Assembly: GCF_017811155.1 (NCBI RefSeq)
Contig: NZ_JACVCV010000005.1
Span: 248,001-312,000, forward strand
Direction of reading: 5' to 3'
From: Lunatimonas salinarum
GTDB taxonomy: Bacteria > Bacteroidota > Bacteroidia > Cytophagales > Cyclobacteriaceae
DNA length: 64,000 bases
Notes under the pieces: model-generated
Told to the model about the DNA's origin: nothing
The model's database searches: none
The model's input: the letters and a program-made list of their open reading frames with translations, nothing else
In this document: in pieces, positions 16,980 to 26,460 of the stretch
How the letters are laid out: the number at the start of each line of letters is the position of its first letter
Numbering within the stretch: the stretch's first letter is position 1
Position numbers and translations under genes: made by a program

Positions 16980-18452
16980 TTAGGAATGCTTGGTAAAATA
17001 CTCCTCGTGCGTAGGATTTCCGTCCACGTCTCTATGGGTGAAGCGTATACCCGGCACACCATTTTCACGGGCTACCTGTATACTCAAAAAGCCCCCTTTT
17101 ACCCGTAAAAACCGGTGTTCGGGCCGCTTGTCATCCGGATCCCAACCCTGTGCGTGGCAATCGCTGATGGGACCGGAACCAAATTCTATCAACCCCGTCT
17201 CCTCGTCCTTTGAAACATACTGCCAATGTCGGTCTCCGTTCACCACGTACATATGATCGATTTTTGACAGGTATTCTCTCAGCCAATTTCCTTCGGTTTC
17301 GTATACCTTGTTGGCGTGGTTATCCTTTTTATTGTCCCTATCAGGCCCCACTACAGGGGTGGCGGTAAACAGGAGCTTAAAGGTAGCATCCGACTCCTCC
17401 ACCGTACGCTTAAACCATGCTATTTGCTCCTCCCCCCAAATGGACTTTCCAACCCGATCTGGATCATCATTTGGAGATCGGTATTCGCGCCCCTCTACCA
17501 GCCATATTTGTAGATCTTTTCCCTTACGAAACGTACGGTAAGGCTTACCTACTATCGGTACATTTTCGTACCAAAGCTTTAGCCCTTCCAGGTAACTCAG
17601 CTCTCCGTAGGGAGAGGATTGGGGGTGGGCGTCATCCTTAAGCAGGTCATGATCATCTTTTAGCATGTAAATCGGCACATGTTTATACAGATCCTTTATA
17701 CTCTGCCACCCATCCATGGCACGCCATTTATGCCGGGCTTTTTCCAATCCTTTTGCCAATGGACCGGGCTTATCGTAATACACATAATCTCCGGTTTGGA
17801 TGAAAAAGTCGGGATTTAATCTACGCATACTGTCATAGGTTTTGAAACCTCTATCCGGGTCGTCAAAACTCCAAAAATATTGGCAGGTAGAGGTAGTAAC
17901 AAGGATTGGCACAGTACTTTCCGGTAATGGAGAGGTGGTAAAATTGGCCTCCGCTACCGTAACGGAACCATTTACATTCGGCTTTCCAATCAGCTCTATC
18001 CGATAGGTTGTCCCTGGCTTAAGGCCTTCCAGGGGTATTCTAGCCGTAAAGTCGTCGCGCTGAAACACCTGCACCCATGGAGAAACGATCTTATCTGCCC
18101 CTGCATAGGCCTTCACCCGGACAAAACCCGGGCCGGATTCAACGCCCCCATCCATTTGCGCTACCGGTTGGTTCTCATCAAAATCAATGGGATGACGAAA
18201 CACCTTTTCTTCTCGTTCGTGACGTATCGGATTGGGGTGTTCCTGCCGGCAAAGGCGGGTCCAAACCATGGCTGTCGAGTCTGTCACCTCACTGATTTTA
18301 TATCCGGTGGTAAAGAAAACCCGTTCGTCAACTGATTGTGGGAATAACGCTCGGCGTAACCGTGCAAATACCGGCGACTGGGTTAGGAAGGAAATGGTAA
18401 ATATGCCCCACCCTGCCTTTCGAAAAAAAATCCTGCGTGGAAACTTGGACAT
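16980..18452 (-). CDS. PhoD-like alkaline phosphatase
   Basis: 490 residues. N-terminal export signal (about 1-31), a fibronectin-like PhoD N-domain (about 45-170, with LKPGTTYRIELIG), and the metallophosphoesterase domain with IQTGDYVYYD, LKDDHDLLKDD, VVNGDRHWQYV metal ligands. Family members are Ca/Fe-dependent phosphodiesterases/phosphomonoesterases. It lies between two sulfatases on the same strand (gaps 37 and 180 bases), so it may remove phosphate groups from the same glycan or scavenge phosphate; the sequence does not decide. Confidence 0.9.
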   Translation of the reverse strand: MSKFPRRIFFRKAGWGIFTISFLTQSPVFARLRRALFPQSVDERVFFTTGYKISEVTDSTAMVWTRLCRQEHPNPIRHEREEKVFRHPIDFDENQPVAQMDGGVESGPGFVRVKAYAGADKIVSPWVQVFQRDDFTARIPLEGLKPGTTYRIELIGKPNVNGSVTVAEANFTTSPLPESTVPILVTTSTCQYFWSFDDPDRGFKTYDSMRRLNPDFFIQTGDYVYYDKPGPLAKGLEKARHKWRAMDGWQSIKDLYKHVPIYMLKDDHDLLKDDAHPQSSPYGELSYLEGLKLWYENVPIVGKPYRTFRKGKDLQIWLVEGREYRSPNDDPDRVGKSIWGEEQIAWFKRTVEESDATFKLLFTATPVVGPDRDNKKDNHANKVYETEGNWLREYLSKIDHMYVVNGDRHWQYVSKDEETGLIEFGSGPISDCHAQGWDPDDKRPEHRFLRVKGGFLSIQVARENGVPGIRFTHRDVDGNPTHEEYFTKHS

Positions 18453-18632
18453 TTTTTAGATTGATTTTATGACTAATGGTTCTAAGGTAATCGAAAAAAC
18501 CAAAGGCTCAAACATAATTTAATTTGAAGAGAGAATCCAGCGATTAAATTAATTGCTTTTGAAATCCGATGGCGGAACGGGCAATGCTCCGGCCTCTCAG
18601 GAGCTACCTTTATTCTGGAGCATGTAGCGAAC

Positions 18633-20180
18633 CTACTTGAGTTCCAATGCTTCCGTGTCGAGGTACCTATCCCCTCGAATACTAACGAACAACGTAACCA
18701 TTTCTTGGAGCTTTGCTTTATTTTCAGAAGCGAGGTTTCGCTGTTGCCCGATATCACTGTCAAGATCATACAGTTGGAAATCGCCATCGTTTCCAAGTTC
18801 AATATTGACCATTTGGTTTATCGTAGGTCCTTTATAGGGTGGGATCATCACCCAATTTTGATGCCTAAGTGCGGTCCTGGTAGTTGCTTCCAACACCAGC
18901 GTTTCACGGCCTTGATCGCTTTTTCCCATCAACACATCCAGTAACTCTTCCCCATCCTCGCTCCGGTATTCACTTCCGGCAAGTTGGGCCAGCGAGTTAA
19001 GCAAATCGATCTGACTGATCAGGGCACCAGAAACCTTGGGAGCGATAGTTCCTTTCCAGTAGGCCATAAACGGAACCCGGGTGCCTGCCTCAAACAAGCT
19101 ATACTTTCCCCCTCTAAGTGGCCCAGCAGGCTTATGGCTTCCCAAGAGTTCCACTGCATCGTCATAATACCCGTCGTTCAGCACCGGGCCATTATCAGAG
19201 GTAAAAATAACCAGCGTATTCTCCAGCAAACCCTCTTTTTCCAAAGTCTGTAACAGTTCACCGACACACCAATCCGCCTCTAGGATTACATCCCCTCTAG
19301 GTCCCATACCCGAGCTTCCTTCAAAACGGGGATGGGGTGTTCTCGGCACATGGGGCTGTTGAAGTGCATAATAAAGGAAAAATGGCTTATCTGCATGTTG
19401 CCCGATAAACGACTTAGACTTTTCCAAAAAACGATCTGCCATATCTTCGTCCACCCATTTTGCCCTTTCTCCACCTTTCATGTAGCCAATACGGGGAATT
19501 CCGTTTACGATGCTGTTGTTGTGTCCGTGGTGCCAACGAATCCGAAGCAGCTCAGGATTGTCTTTTCCAGTTGGCTCTCCCTCGAAATTTTTTCCATAGT
19601 CCACAAGTATCGGATCTGTCGAATCCAACCCCTCAACGAGGCCATTTTCAAGGTACACCGTAGGCACCCTGTCCTGTGTGGCAGCCATGATATACGAATA
19701 ATCAAATCCAATTTCATTGGGCCCGGGACTTACCCTTTGGTTCCAATCTACCATCCCGTCTCCTAATCCCAAGTGCCACTTACCCACCACCGCCGTAGTA
19801 TATCCCTGCTCCTTCAACATCTTGGGAAGGGTAAGCTCGTCCGTTCCGATCAACAAAGGAGCCGTACCCGGCAAAATCTTCGCATCCGCGTTCCGCCAGG
19901 GATACCTTCCGGTAAGAAGCGCATAACGACTTGGACTGCAAGTGGCGGAGGATGCGTAACCATTGGTAAATCTTACCCCCTCATTCGCTAGCCGATCCAT
20001 ATGGGGCGTCTTTAAACTTTTTGCACCGTATGCACTCATGTCTCCGTAACCTAGATCATCTAGGTATATCACCACGATATTAGGCTTCGATTCAGCTGCT
20101 GATCGGGGATCAGCCGAACTGCATCGTACAAACAAACCAAAGATCCCAGCTAGAATCAGGGTTATATTGGGGTTGCTCAT
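18633..20180 (-). CDS. Arylsulfatase-type sulfatase
   Basis: 515 residues. Export signal with FVRC (Cys20), probably a lipoprotein; formylglycine motif CSPSRYALLTGR (Cys81), metal-binding IYLDDLGYGD at the N-terminus, and VIFTSDNGPV further on. Its sequence differs strongly from the other sulfatase at 15389, so the pair may act on different sulfate positions. It is the first gene of a minus-strand run and is divergent from susC across a 406-base regulatory region. The 180-base gap to PhoD holds an inverted repeat ATGCTCC/GGAGCAT (18584-18623) without a T-run. Confidence 0.92.
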   Translation of the reverse strand: MSNPNITLILAGIFGLFVRCSSADPRSAAESKPNIVVIYLDDLGYGDMSAYGAKSLKTPHMDRLANEGVRFTNGYASSATCSPSRYALLTGRYPWRNADAKILPGTAPLLIGTDELTLPKMLKEQGYTTAVVGKWHLGLGDGMVDWNQRVSPGPNEIGFDYSYIMAATQDRVPTVYLENGLVEGLDSTDPILVDYGKNFEGEPTGKDNPELLRIRWHHGHNNSIVNGIPRIGYMKGGERAKWVDEDMADRFLEKSKSFIGQHADKPFFLYYALQQPHVPRTPHPRFEGSSGMGPRGDVILEADWCVGELLQTLEKEGLLENTLVIFTSDNGPVLNDGYYDDAVELLGSHKPAGPLRGGKYSLFEAGTRVPFMAYWKGTIAPKVSGALISQIDLLNSLAQLAGSEYRSEDGEELLDVLMGKSDQGRETLVLEATTRTALRHQNWVMIPPYKGPTINQMVNIELGNDGDFQLYDLDSDIGQQRNLASENKAKLQEMVTLFVSIRGDRYLDTEALELK

Positions 20181-20424
20181 TGACTATTGGTATTTGGATA
20201 AAACGAAATTCAAAACGGAAGATACGGCATATCCTTCAGACCGAAAAAAAAAGTAGATACCAATTGGCCAAAAGCCCTTATATCATGTTCGGAAACAAAA
20301 ATGGCCGTTTAGATCTTCCATCAAACGCTCCCCTTATACATTAAATCGATTAATTAACTTGAACTTTCGTTGTATGATAGTTGTTTACTTACGAGAATCA
20401 GGCAATGATATCCGATTTTTTGTG

Positions 20425-20443
20425 CAAGAAACCGAGTTTCTTG
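20425..20443. promoter_or_regulatory. Perfect palindrome upstream of susC promoter
   Basis: CAAGAAAC and GTTTCTTG flank a CGA loop. It lies between divergent genes where no terminator is needed, so an operator for a dimeric regulator is a reasonable guess. No regulator gene for it is evident nearby. Confidence 0.4.
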
Positions 20444-20512
20444 ATTAATAAAAGTTAAACTCCCTAATATCCCAATTCCCTTTGATTTCCATTTATTATG
20501 ATCGAAAAATCA

Positions 20513-20543
20513 TTGTAAATATATTAATAAATTACTATTTTTG
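20513..20543 (+). promoter_or_regulatory. Promoter of susC-susD
   Basis: TTG, 20-base spacer, TATTTTTG: a full match to the Bacteroidota -33/-7 consensus, 43 bases before the susC ATG in an AT-rich stretch. Confidence 0.75.
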
Positions 20544-20586
20544 CAAAAATTTTTAAATCTATTCGTACATCATTTAAAATAAGGTT

Positions 20587-23403
20587 ATGAAAAAAACAAT
20601 ACTCACGGCAGTAATTTCATTTGCCTTCGTTTGCATGGGTCTGGCACAGAGTCTGACCATAAGCGGGCGGGTAACCTCAGCGGACGAACCTGGTGGTATA
20701 CCCGGTGCAAATGTTAGTGTGAAGGGTAGTACCTTAGGTACGGTGACCGACCTAGACGGCCGGTATTCGCTCAGTGTTCCACAAGGGTACGAAACGCTTG
20801 TATTCAGTTTTGTCGGTTACACTAGTCAGGAAATTCCTATCTTGAACCGAACGACGATTAATGTGATCTTAGAGACGGATGTTCGTATCCTACAGGAGAT
20901 CGTCATCACGGGTCAAGGCGAGGGTATAGAAAAAAGGCGGCTACCGATAACCGTGGACCGAATGAGTGAGGAGGATATTTACAAAGTGCCAGTGGTGCAA
21001 TTGGATCAGATCCTTCGGTCAAACATGCCAAATGCGCAAATCCGACTTGGATCGGGACAGCCCGGTACAGCGTCTTTCATCCGATCTAGGGGACCAATTT
21101 CTGCTGCAGTAGGAACCACGCCGGTCATCTATGTAGACGGTGTGAGAGTAGATAACCTGAATTCGGCGGCTCAACTTTCGCTTGAAACGGGAGGTGCTCA
21201 AAGTAGCGCCATAGCGGATATTCCGGTAGAAAACATTGAAAGCATTGAGTACGTGAAAGGTGGTGCAGCCACCACACTATATGGTGCGGATGCAGCGAAT
21301 GGCGTGATCCAGATTTTCACCAAAAAAGGAAAACAAGGCCAAGCTAGAGTCAACCTGGAAACACAGCATGGTGCTCAAGTAGGCACACGGGATTACCTAT
21401 TCTACCAAGAAACCGCCGATATTCTGTTTCGTCCGGGCTTGCAGCAAAGCTATCGACTAGGCATTGACGGTGGGACGGAAAATTTAACCTACAGTTTTTC
21501 CGGCAATCTGTACGGGGATGAAAGTTTCCGCTATGGTGTAGGACAGATTCGCCGAAATTTCAGAGGTGGCATCATGGCTAAAGTAAACAATTGGATCACC
21601 TATCAAAGCTCAGCCGGATTTTCGAGCAACCAATTCTCGAGGGATTACAATGCGAACAGTTCCTTTAGTGAGTTTGGCAACTTGGAGACTGTGGCGAGAT
21701 GGGGCGACCTCCGCACCAAATCCCGCGCCCAACTGGACTCGATCAGTCAAGTGGTTCGAAACGTCATTGACCTGACCAATGTTACAGAAAGGGTCAGGAG
21801 GTTCCAAAATTCACATCAATTCAATTTCAAATTTAATGATCAGGTGTCGGCCAGGGCAATCTTTGGGATAGACTCCAGAAATAGCCGACAGCGGGACATC
21901 ACCACAAACCAACAGTTGATTGTGCGTGGAAATGCGCCTGCAGGAACCAACGACCGAGGTACGATAGATGTGTTCGAAAGATCCTTTTTCACCCTTACCG
22001 GTCAGGCTGATGTGACTTGGAAAAAGGATATGAAGGATTTCTCCTTCCTTACCATCGCCGGTGGACAGTTTTTTAGAAACCAAGACGAACAGATTCTGAT
22101 CGAAGCTACCAACGTAACCGAAGGATCCATCTCCATCAATAATGCGGGGGAGAAAAGTGTAGAGGACTTTCTTCTAGCCGTTACCAATTACGGATTTTTC
22201 GTAAAAGAAAACATTGGTATTCGAGATAAGGTCTTTGTAGAAGGTGGAATCAGGGTAGACGGTAACACCGCCTTTGGCTCCGAAATAGGGCTACAGGTAT
22301 TCCCTACCATCGGAGTGGCTTACAATTTATCGGACGAAAAATTCTTCAGGGATGCCTTCTCGATCAATACCCTGTCAACTGTCAAATTCAGGGCGAATCA
22401 TGGGGTGGCTGGCAATTTTCCCGAACCTTTTAGAAACGACCGGTTAATCAACACAAATACCTTTTTGGGAGTCCCAACATACACCTTTGGAAACCCAGGA
22501 GACCCCACCTTAAAGCCTGAGCGCACTGCTACTACCGAAATAGGCGGTGACATTGGTTTTTTTACAGACCGAATCAAACTTCAGGTAACCCGATACCATT
22601 CCCTCACGAGAGATGCCTTGTTTTCGGCACCTTTTGCCCCTTCATTTGGTTTGGGTAATCAACTTAGAAATATCGGTGAAATAGAAAACAAAGGATGGGA
22701 AATCGGTGCAAATTTTGTCGTGGTAGAATCCAACGATTGGAATGTCAATGTGTCGGCATCATACAACACGGTGCAAAACCTGGTCGTTTCGTCCGGCGGA
22801 GCGCCAGAATTTAATGTAGGCGGATTCACTTTTCTCGGTTCTTTCGTAAAAGAAGGAGAACCCCTAGGCTATTTTAGGGCAAATCGTCCTATACTGAATG
22901 GTGAAGGTGACTTAGAAAGTGTCGAGACAAACGCTTCGATTGGCAGTCCGATCGCACCTAATTTCGGGTCGCTCAGTATCAATACTACCTATAAAAGATG
23001 GAACTTATTCGTGACCGGAGACTATCAGACCGGTGGTCAAACGGTGGTTGTAGATGACGTTTTGCGCTACTTTGCGGGTGCATCAACGGTCATCCCGGAT
23101 AACCTTGCAAACGAAAGCTTCTTCGATCTTGCGGCACTTTGGGTTCAAAGTTCCGATTATTTCAAAATCCGAAATATAGCCCTGAGTTACGATGTACCCA
23201 CCGCTGTTATTGGCAATGCGTTTAAGAGATTAAGCGTTGGGTTTAATGTTACCAACCCAATCAATTTCTTCCGGGCCGATGTGGATCCAGAGGTAAGTGG
23301 AGCCGGTTTCGGAACCCAAAACAGCTTCGGTGGAGGTGGATTTGGATTTGGCACCGAATCACTGCCCAGAACGTATTTAGGAACCGTAAGAGTAAGCTTT
23401 TAA
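20587..23403 (+). CDS. susC: SusC/RagA-family TonB-linked outer-membrane protein
   Basis: 938 residues. Signal peptide (1-20, ending GLAQS), carboxypeptidase-regulatory-like domain (about 24-100, GRVTSADEPGGIPGANVSV), plug domain (about 110-235) with VIYVDGVRVDN and ESIEYVKGGAATTLYGADA, then the barrel with the LKPERTATTEIGGD signature of SusC proteins and a C-terminus ending VRVSF. It imports oligosaccharides across the outer membrane with the SusD partner encoded 11 bases downstream. No STN domain, so control by an anti-sigma relay through this protein is not expected. Divergent sulfatases suggest a sulfated glycan substrate. Confidence 0.96.
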   Translation: MKKTILTAVISFAFVCMGLAQSLTISGRVTSADEPGGIPGANVSVKGSTLGTVTDLDGRYSLSVPQGYETLVFSFVGYTSQEIPILNRTTINVILETDVRILQEIVITGQGEGIEKRRLPITVDRMSEEDIYKVPVVQLDQILRSNMPNAQIRLGSGQPGTASFIRSRGPISAAVGTTPVIYVDGVRVDNLNSAAQLSLETGGAQSSAIADIPVENIESIEYVKGGAATTLYGADAANGVIQIFTKKGKQGQARVNLETQHGAQVGTRDYLFYQETADILFRPGLQQSYRLGIDGGTENLTYSFSGNLYGDESFRYGVGQIRRNFRGGIMAKVNNWITYQSSAGFSSNQFSRDYNANSSFSEFGNLETVARWGDLRTKSRAQLDSISQVVRNVIDLTNVTERVRRFQNSHQFNFKFNDQVSARAIFGIDSRNSRQRDITTNQQLIVRGNAPAGTNDRGTIDVFERSFFTLTGQADVTWKKDMKDFSFLTIAGGQFFRNQDEQILIEATNVTEGSISINNAGEKSVEDFLLAVTNYGFFVKENIGIRDKVFVEGGIRVDGNTAFGSEIGLQVFPTIGVAYNLSDEKFFRDAFSINTLSTVKFRANHGVAGNFPEPFRNDRLINTNTFLGVPTYTFGNPGDPTLKPERTATTEIGGDIGFFTDRIKLQVTRYHSLTRDALFSAPFAPSFGLGNQLRNIGEIENKGWEIGANFVVVESNDWNVNVSASYNTVQNLVVSSGGAPEFNVGGFTFLGSFVKEGEPLGYFRANRPILNGEGDLESVETNASIGSPIAPNFGSLSINTTYKRWNLFVTGDYQTGGQTVVVDDVLRYFAGASTVIPDNLANESFFDLAALWVQSSDYFKIRNIALSYDVPTAVIGNAFKRLSVGFNVTNPINFFRADVDPEVSGAGFGTQNSFGGGGFGFGTESLPRTYLGTVRVSF

Positions 23404-23414
23404 CCCCCCTAAAG

Positions 23415-24863
23415 ATGAAATTTCTAAAAAACTATACTCCCATATTTCTGGCCGGGATGATGACTATCTCCGGCTGTGAACTGATTGATCCTACCGAAGT
23501 AATCAATCCCAATCTTACTGAGGACGCCATTCTAAGCACTGCTAACCCAATGGCTCCTTGGGTGAGAGGTGTTAGACGGCAATTGGCCCTAACCACCAAC
23601 GAACATGTGGTACTCACGGAAATCGGCTCAGATAATTACCAGAACGTAATGACGTTCTACAATCAAAACTTAGACCGATTAACCATTCGGCCGGTAGATA
23701 CCGACATCAATGCATTCCAGCGTGAATTGCACCGGCTACGTGAGATGGCAGATTATGGATTGAATATTGTCAGCAATGCTGATGCAGCGACTACTGCGGA
23801 TCAAATCGCTGAGCTAAATTTCCTCAAAGGTTATTCCATGCTATTAAGTGGAGAATATTTTACCTTCTTGCCCATAGCTCCAGGAGGAGAAGCGGTAGGA
23901 TGGCAGGATATCCTAAATGCCTCCATTGCCGCCTTTTCATTGGCCGAAAACTCCACCGACCCCACAATCAGTGCTGCTGCCACCCTCGCAAAAGCACGGG
24001 CATATTACAGGCTAGGGAATAAAACTGAAGCGGTAACCAACGCCCAGGCGGCCATTTCCAAATCTTCAAATTTGCTTTATCAGGTTCAATTTGATCAAGC
24101 CCAAGCCCCGTTAAACCGAGCCCAAACGGCCATGTTTGACCGGGGAAATTTCGATGACCTACAAGCACTCCCTAGACTGGATTTCCTTGATCCAAAATAC
24201 TACTTTCGAGGGGCAAGTGAAGCCAGTCCTGTCACCTTGTTTAAAATTGAAGAAGCCCATTTGATTATCGCCGAAGCACAAGTTTCAGACGGCAATCTCT
24301 CCGGAGCCGAATCCACCTTGAAGAGCCTTCTCGAATTGGTGAACGGACGACCTACCTCCACGTTCAATAACGACCAACAGGACAGAACCCAAAACAATCC
24401 TGGATCTAGACCTGATAAGGCGAACGTAGCCATCGCCGCAAGCCCTCAAGATCCTCTCCGTTCAGGATTAGTCTTGGATCGAAAGACTGGAGATATTACA
24501 GTGCCCACAATATCCGGAACTTCCGTGACATCCCAGCTGATAGAGGAAGCGTTGGATTCCGAGGAAACCGCGCTGGAATTGGTATACTTGCTACGACAAG
24601 AAATATTTATTGGCGAAGGAAGAAGACTGGCTGATATGGGAGTTAGGCTGGTGATAAGTGAAATCGAATACCTTGCCAACGAAAATATCGACGAAGATCA
24701 CCCAGGCACTGTCCCAGTAATTCCCCCGTTTATTCAAAGCATCAATACGGAAATCGACGCCTTTACGTACGATGTAGAAGCGGGTACTGCCATAATTACG
24801 CACAACATCAACCGCATCATCAGCACCAACCGCAATAACGAATGGGTAGCTCCCTTTCACTAG
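23415..24863 (+). CDS. susD: SusD/RagB-family surface glycan-binding lipoprotein
   Basis: 482 residues with a lipoprotein signal (TISGC, Cys21) and TPR-like helical organisation: LNFLKGYSMLLSGEYF, ATLAKARAYYRLGNKTEAV, YFRGASEASPVTLFKIEEAHLIIAEA and a late ELVYLLRQEIFIGEGRRLADMG segment typical of the SusD C-terminal region. It caps the SusC barrel and delivers glycan. It forms an operon with susC and is followed by a strong terminator, so the operon holds just these two genes. Confidence 0.94.
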   Translation: MKFLKNYTPIFLAGMMTISGCELIDPTEVINPNLTEDAILSTANPMAPWVRGVRRQLALTTNEHVVLTEIGSDNYQNVMTFYNQNLDRLTIRPVDTDINAFQRELHRLREMADYGLNIVSNADAATTADQIAELNFLKGYSMLLSGEYFTFLPIAPGGEAVGWQDILNASIAAFSLAENSTDPTISAAATLAKARAYYRLGNKTEAVTNAQAAISKSSNLLYQVQFDQAQAPLNRAQTAMFDRGNFDDLQALPRLDFLDPKYYFRGASEASPVTLFKIEEAHLIIAEAQVSDGNLSGAESTLKSLLELVNGRPTSTFNNDQQDRTQNNPGSRPDKANVAIAASPQDPLRSGLVLDRKTGDITVPTISGTSVTSQLIEEALDSEETALELVYLLRQEIFIGEGRRLADMGVRLVISEIEYLANENIDEDHPGTVPVIPPFIQSINTEIDAFTYDVEAGTAIITHNINRIISTNRNNEWVAPFH

Positions 24864-24907
24864 CCGATGAATACGTCTAGTCAAAAAATAGTCGACTAGG
24901 AATAAGC

Positions 24908-24945
24908 AAGGCCTGTCGGAATTTTGAATTCCGACAGGCCTTTTT
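24908..24945 (+). terminator. Strong terminator after susCD
   Basis: A perfect 16-bp stem with loop TTG, followed by a T-run. It lies between convergent genes (susD and the MFS gene) and can work on both strands because the stem ends in AA/TT. Confidence 0.92.
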
Positions 24946-25017
24946 AGTTTTTTAATGTATGGCTTATAAACGCCGAAATTGCGTCCTGAACCTCTCAGGT
25001 AGCTATTTACGAATCCT

Positions 25018-26175
25018 TTACCTGTTGGAAGGTACTAACACCTCTTGCTTAATACTAACCAACAGGGCGATGGTAAGTCCCATCAGTGAAATGATGGCAA
25101 ATGAAGCCTGTAGATTGAGTAACTCAGCAATAAACCCGATAATTGGGGGACCCAACAGGAACCCGAAAAAGGAAATGGTGGATACCATGGCAATAGCAAT
25201 GCCTGGAGGATAGGTGGTAGACCTTCCTACAATGCTATAGGAAAGGGGCACCACCGCGGCGGTACCTAAACCTACACATGCAAAACCCAATAACGTCAGC
25301 GATAAGTTCGGAAACAGTACCGCTAAACACAGACCGACGAAAATCAGTATACCACTTACTCTCAACACGCCTATTTTTCCGATTCTATTGGCAAATTTAT
25401 CCGCCAAAAAACGCCCGGAAGCCATTGCGCCCATAAATGCGAAGAACCCGAAAGCAACCAACGAGGGATGCGGATTCACCACTTTGGCTATGTATACCCC
25501 GGACCAATCAAACATGCAACCTTCGCACATCATACCACAAAAACCCACCAAACCGATTCGAAAGATTAGACTGTCCGGTTTCCTGAATACAAACCCTCCG
25601 TCAGAATTTGATTTTCCGGATTCATCCGGAAAAATATAAGGCCGAGCGAGCAGTAGCAGCGCAAAACCCAACGCACCAACTACCAGGTAATGCTGTAACG
25701 GTGTCAGCTGAAAGAATACCATCAAGGCACCCAAAGCAGCTCCGGCAAAACCGGCTAGGCTCCAAGAGCCGTGAAAAGAACTCAATATATTCCTTCCATA
25801 GGCTTTTTCGACAGCCAAAGCCTGGGTGTTCAGCGAAATGTTCATAATATTGCCGAGCAGACCAAACAAGACTACCAAAATGGCCAACTGGAAACGGCTA
25901 TCCGCTATCCCCAAACTGATCAATCCGAAAAGATACATACTGGCACCTGCTAGGATTACGCTGCGACTACCGTATCTATACACCGCCCATGCGGCCAATG
26001 GCAGTGCTATAAGTGAACCTGTCGGCATGCCTAATAATAGGGTTCCTAACTGGCCTTCTGAAAGGCTAAAATATTCCTGAAAATCTGGTATTCGGGAAGC
26101 CCAGGATGAAAAGCTCAACCCTGTAATAAAAAATAAACCCGACACAGCCAGTCTTCTTCGACGCAATAGATTCAT
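25018..26175 (-). CDS. MFS transporter
   Basis: 385 residues with about 12 hydrophobic segments and the MFS pattern in the first cytoplasmic loop region (GSLIALPLAAWAVYRYGSRSV). The N-terminal RRRRLAVSGLFFITGL and the central FRIGLVGFCGMMCEGCMFDWSGVY resemble the bacterial MFS group often linked to sugar or drug efflux; the substrate is unknown. It converges on the susCD operon but is on the other strand with its own candidate promoter, so it is not part of that operon. Confidence 0.88.
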   Translation of the reverse strand: MNLLRRRRLAVSGLFFITGLSFSSWASRIPDFQEYFSLSEGQLGTLLLGMPTGSLIALPLAAWAVYRYGSRSVILAGASMYLFGLISLGIADSRFQLAILVVLFGLLGNIMNISLNTQALAVEKAYGRNILSSFHGSWSLAGFAGAALGALMVFFQLTPLQHYLVVGALGFALLLLARPYIFPDESGKSNSDGGFVFRKPDSLIFRIGLVGFCGMMCEGCMFDWSGVYIAKVVNPHPSLVAFGFFAFMGAMASGRFLADKFANRIGKIGVLRVSGILIFVGLCLAVLFPNLSLTLLGFACVGLGTAAVVPLSYSIVGRSTTYPPGIAIAMVSTISFFGFLLGPPIIGFIAELLNLQASFAIISLMGLTIALLVSIKQEVLVPSNR

Positions 26176-26198
26176 ACAGTCAATCGATAAATTTTTAG

Positions 26199-26226
26199 CA
26201 AATTTACATCATTTTTTGCAATCCAA
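26199..26226 (-). promoter_or_regulatory. Candidate promoter of MFS gene
   Basis: On the minus strand TTG, 17-base spacer, TAAATTTG (full -7 match); the spacer is shorter than the usual 19-21. Transcription would start about 17 bases before the ATG. Confidence 0.42.
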
Positions 26227-26337
26227 TTATATTTTTCAAAACAATCGACTTTTTGCTGATAAAAATAACAATTCGGTAACCACAAACCTTTTGGGCTGTA
26301 CAATGGTTTATCCCAACGAATCGTCACGATAGAACAC

Positions 26338-26418
26338 ATGGAATTTGTCATTGCAGGAGTCACCGTCGCATTAGCCATCGGACTTATTTACATCGTCATC
26401 CGGAAAGTGTTTGATTAG
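26338..26418 (+). CDS. Putative 26-residue single-span membrane protein
   Basis: ATG followed by a short acidic/hydrophobic stretch, a 19-residue transmembrane helix (FVIAGVTVALAIGLIYIVI) and a basic end RKVFD, then TAG. The composition follows the positive-inside rule and looks like a real minimal membrane peptide, comparable to the N-terminus of FeoB-associated small membrane proteins but without their Cys-rich tail. It lies 42 bases before the CrtA-like gene on the same strand. Such a short ORF can arise by chance. Confidence 0.4.
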   Translation: MEFVIAGVTVALAIGLIYIVIRKVFD

Positions 26419-26460
26419 TTTTTATATTTGTTGAAAAAAACTCTTTTTTATCCACAGGAA

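Larger units (their letters stand above)
20181..20586. other. 406-base divergent regulatory region
   Basis: It separates the sulfatase gene (minus) from susC (plus). It holds a strong Bacteroidota promoter for susC and, about 80 bases upstream of it, a perfect palindrome. No clear promoter for the sulfatase was recognised, and no ORF or RNA gene was seen. Confidence 0.7.

Noticed and set aside
18584-18623. ATGCTCC/GGAGCAT inverted repeat between sulfatase and PhoD genes as a terminator
   Set aside because: No T-run on the minus strand; mentioned only with the sulfatase gene.
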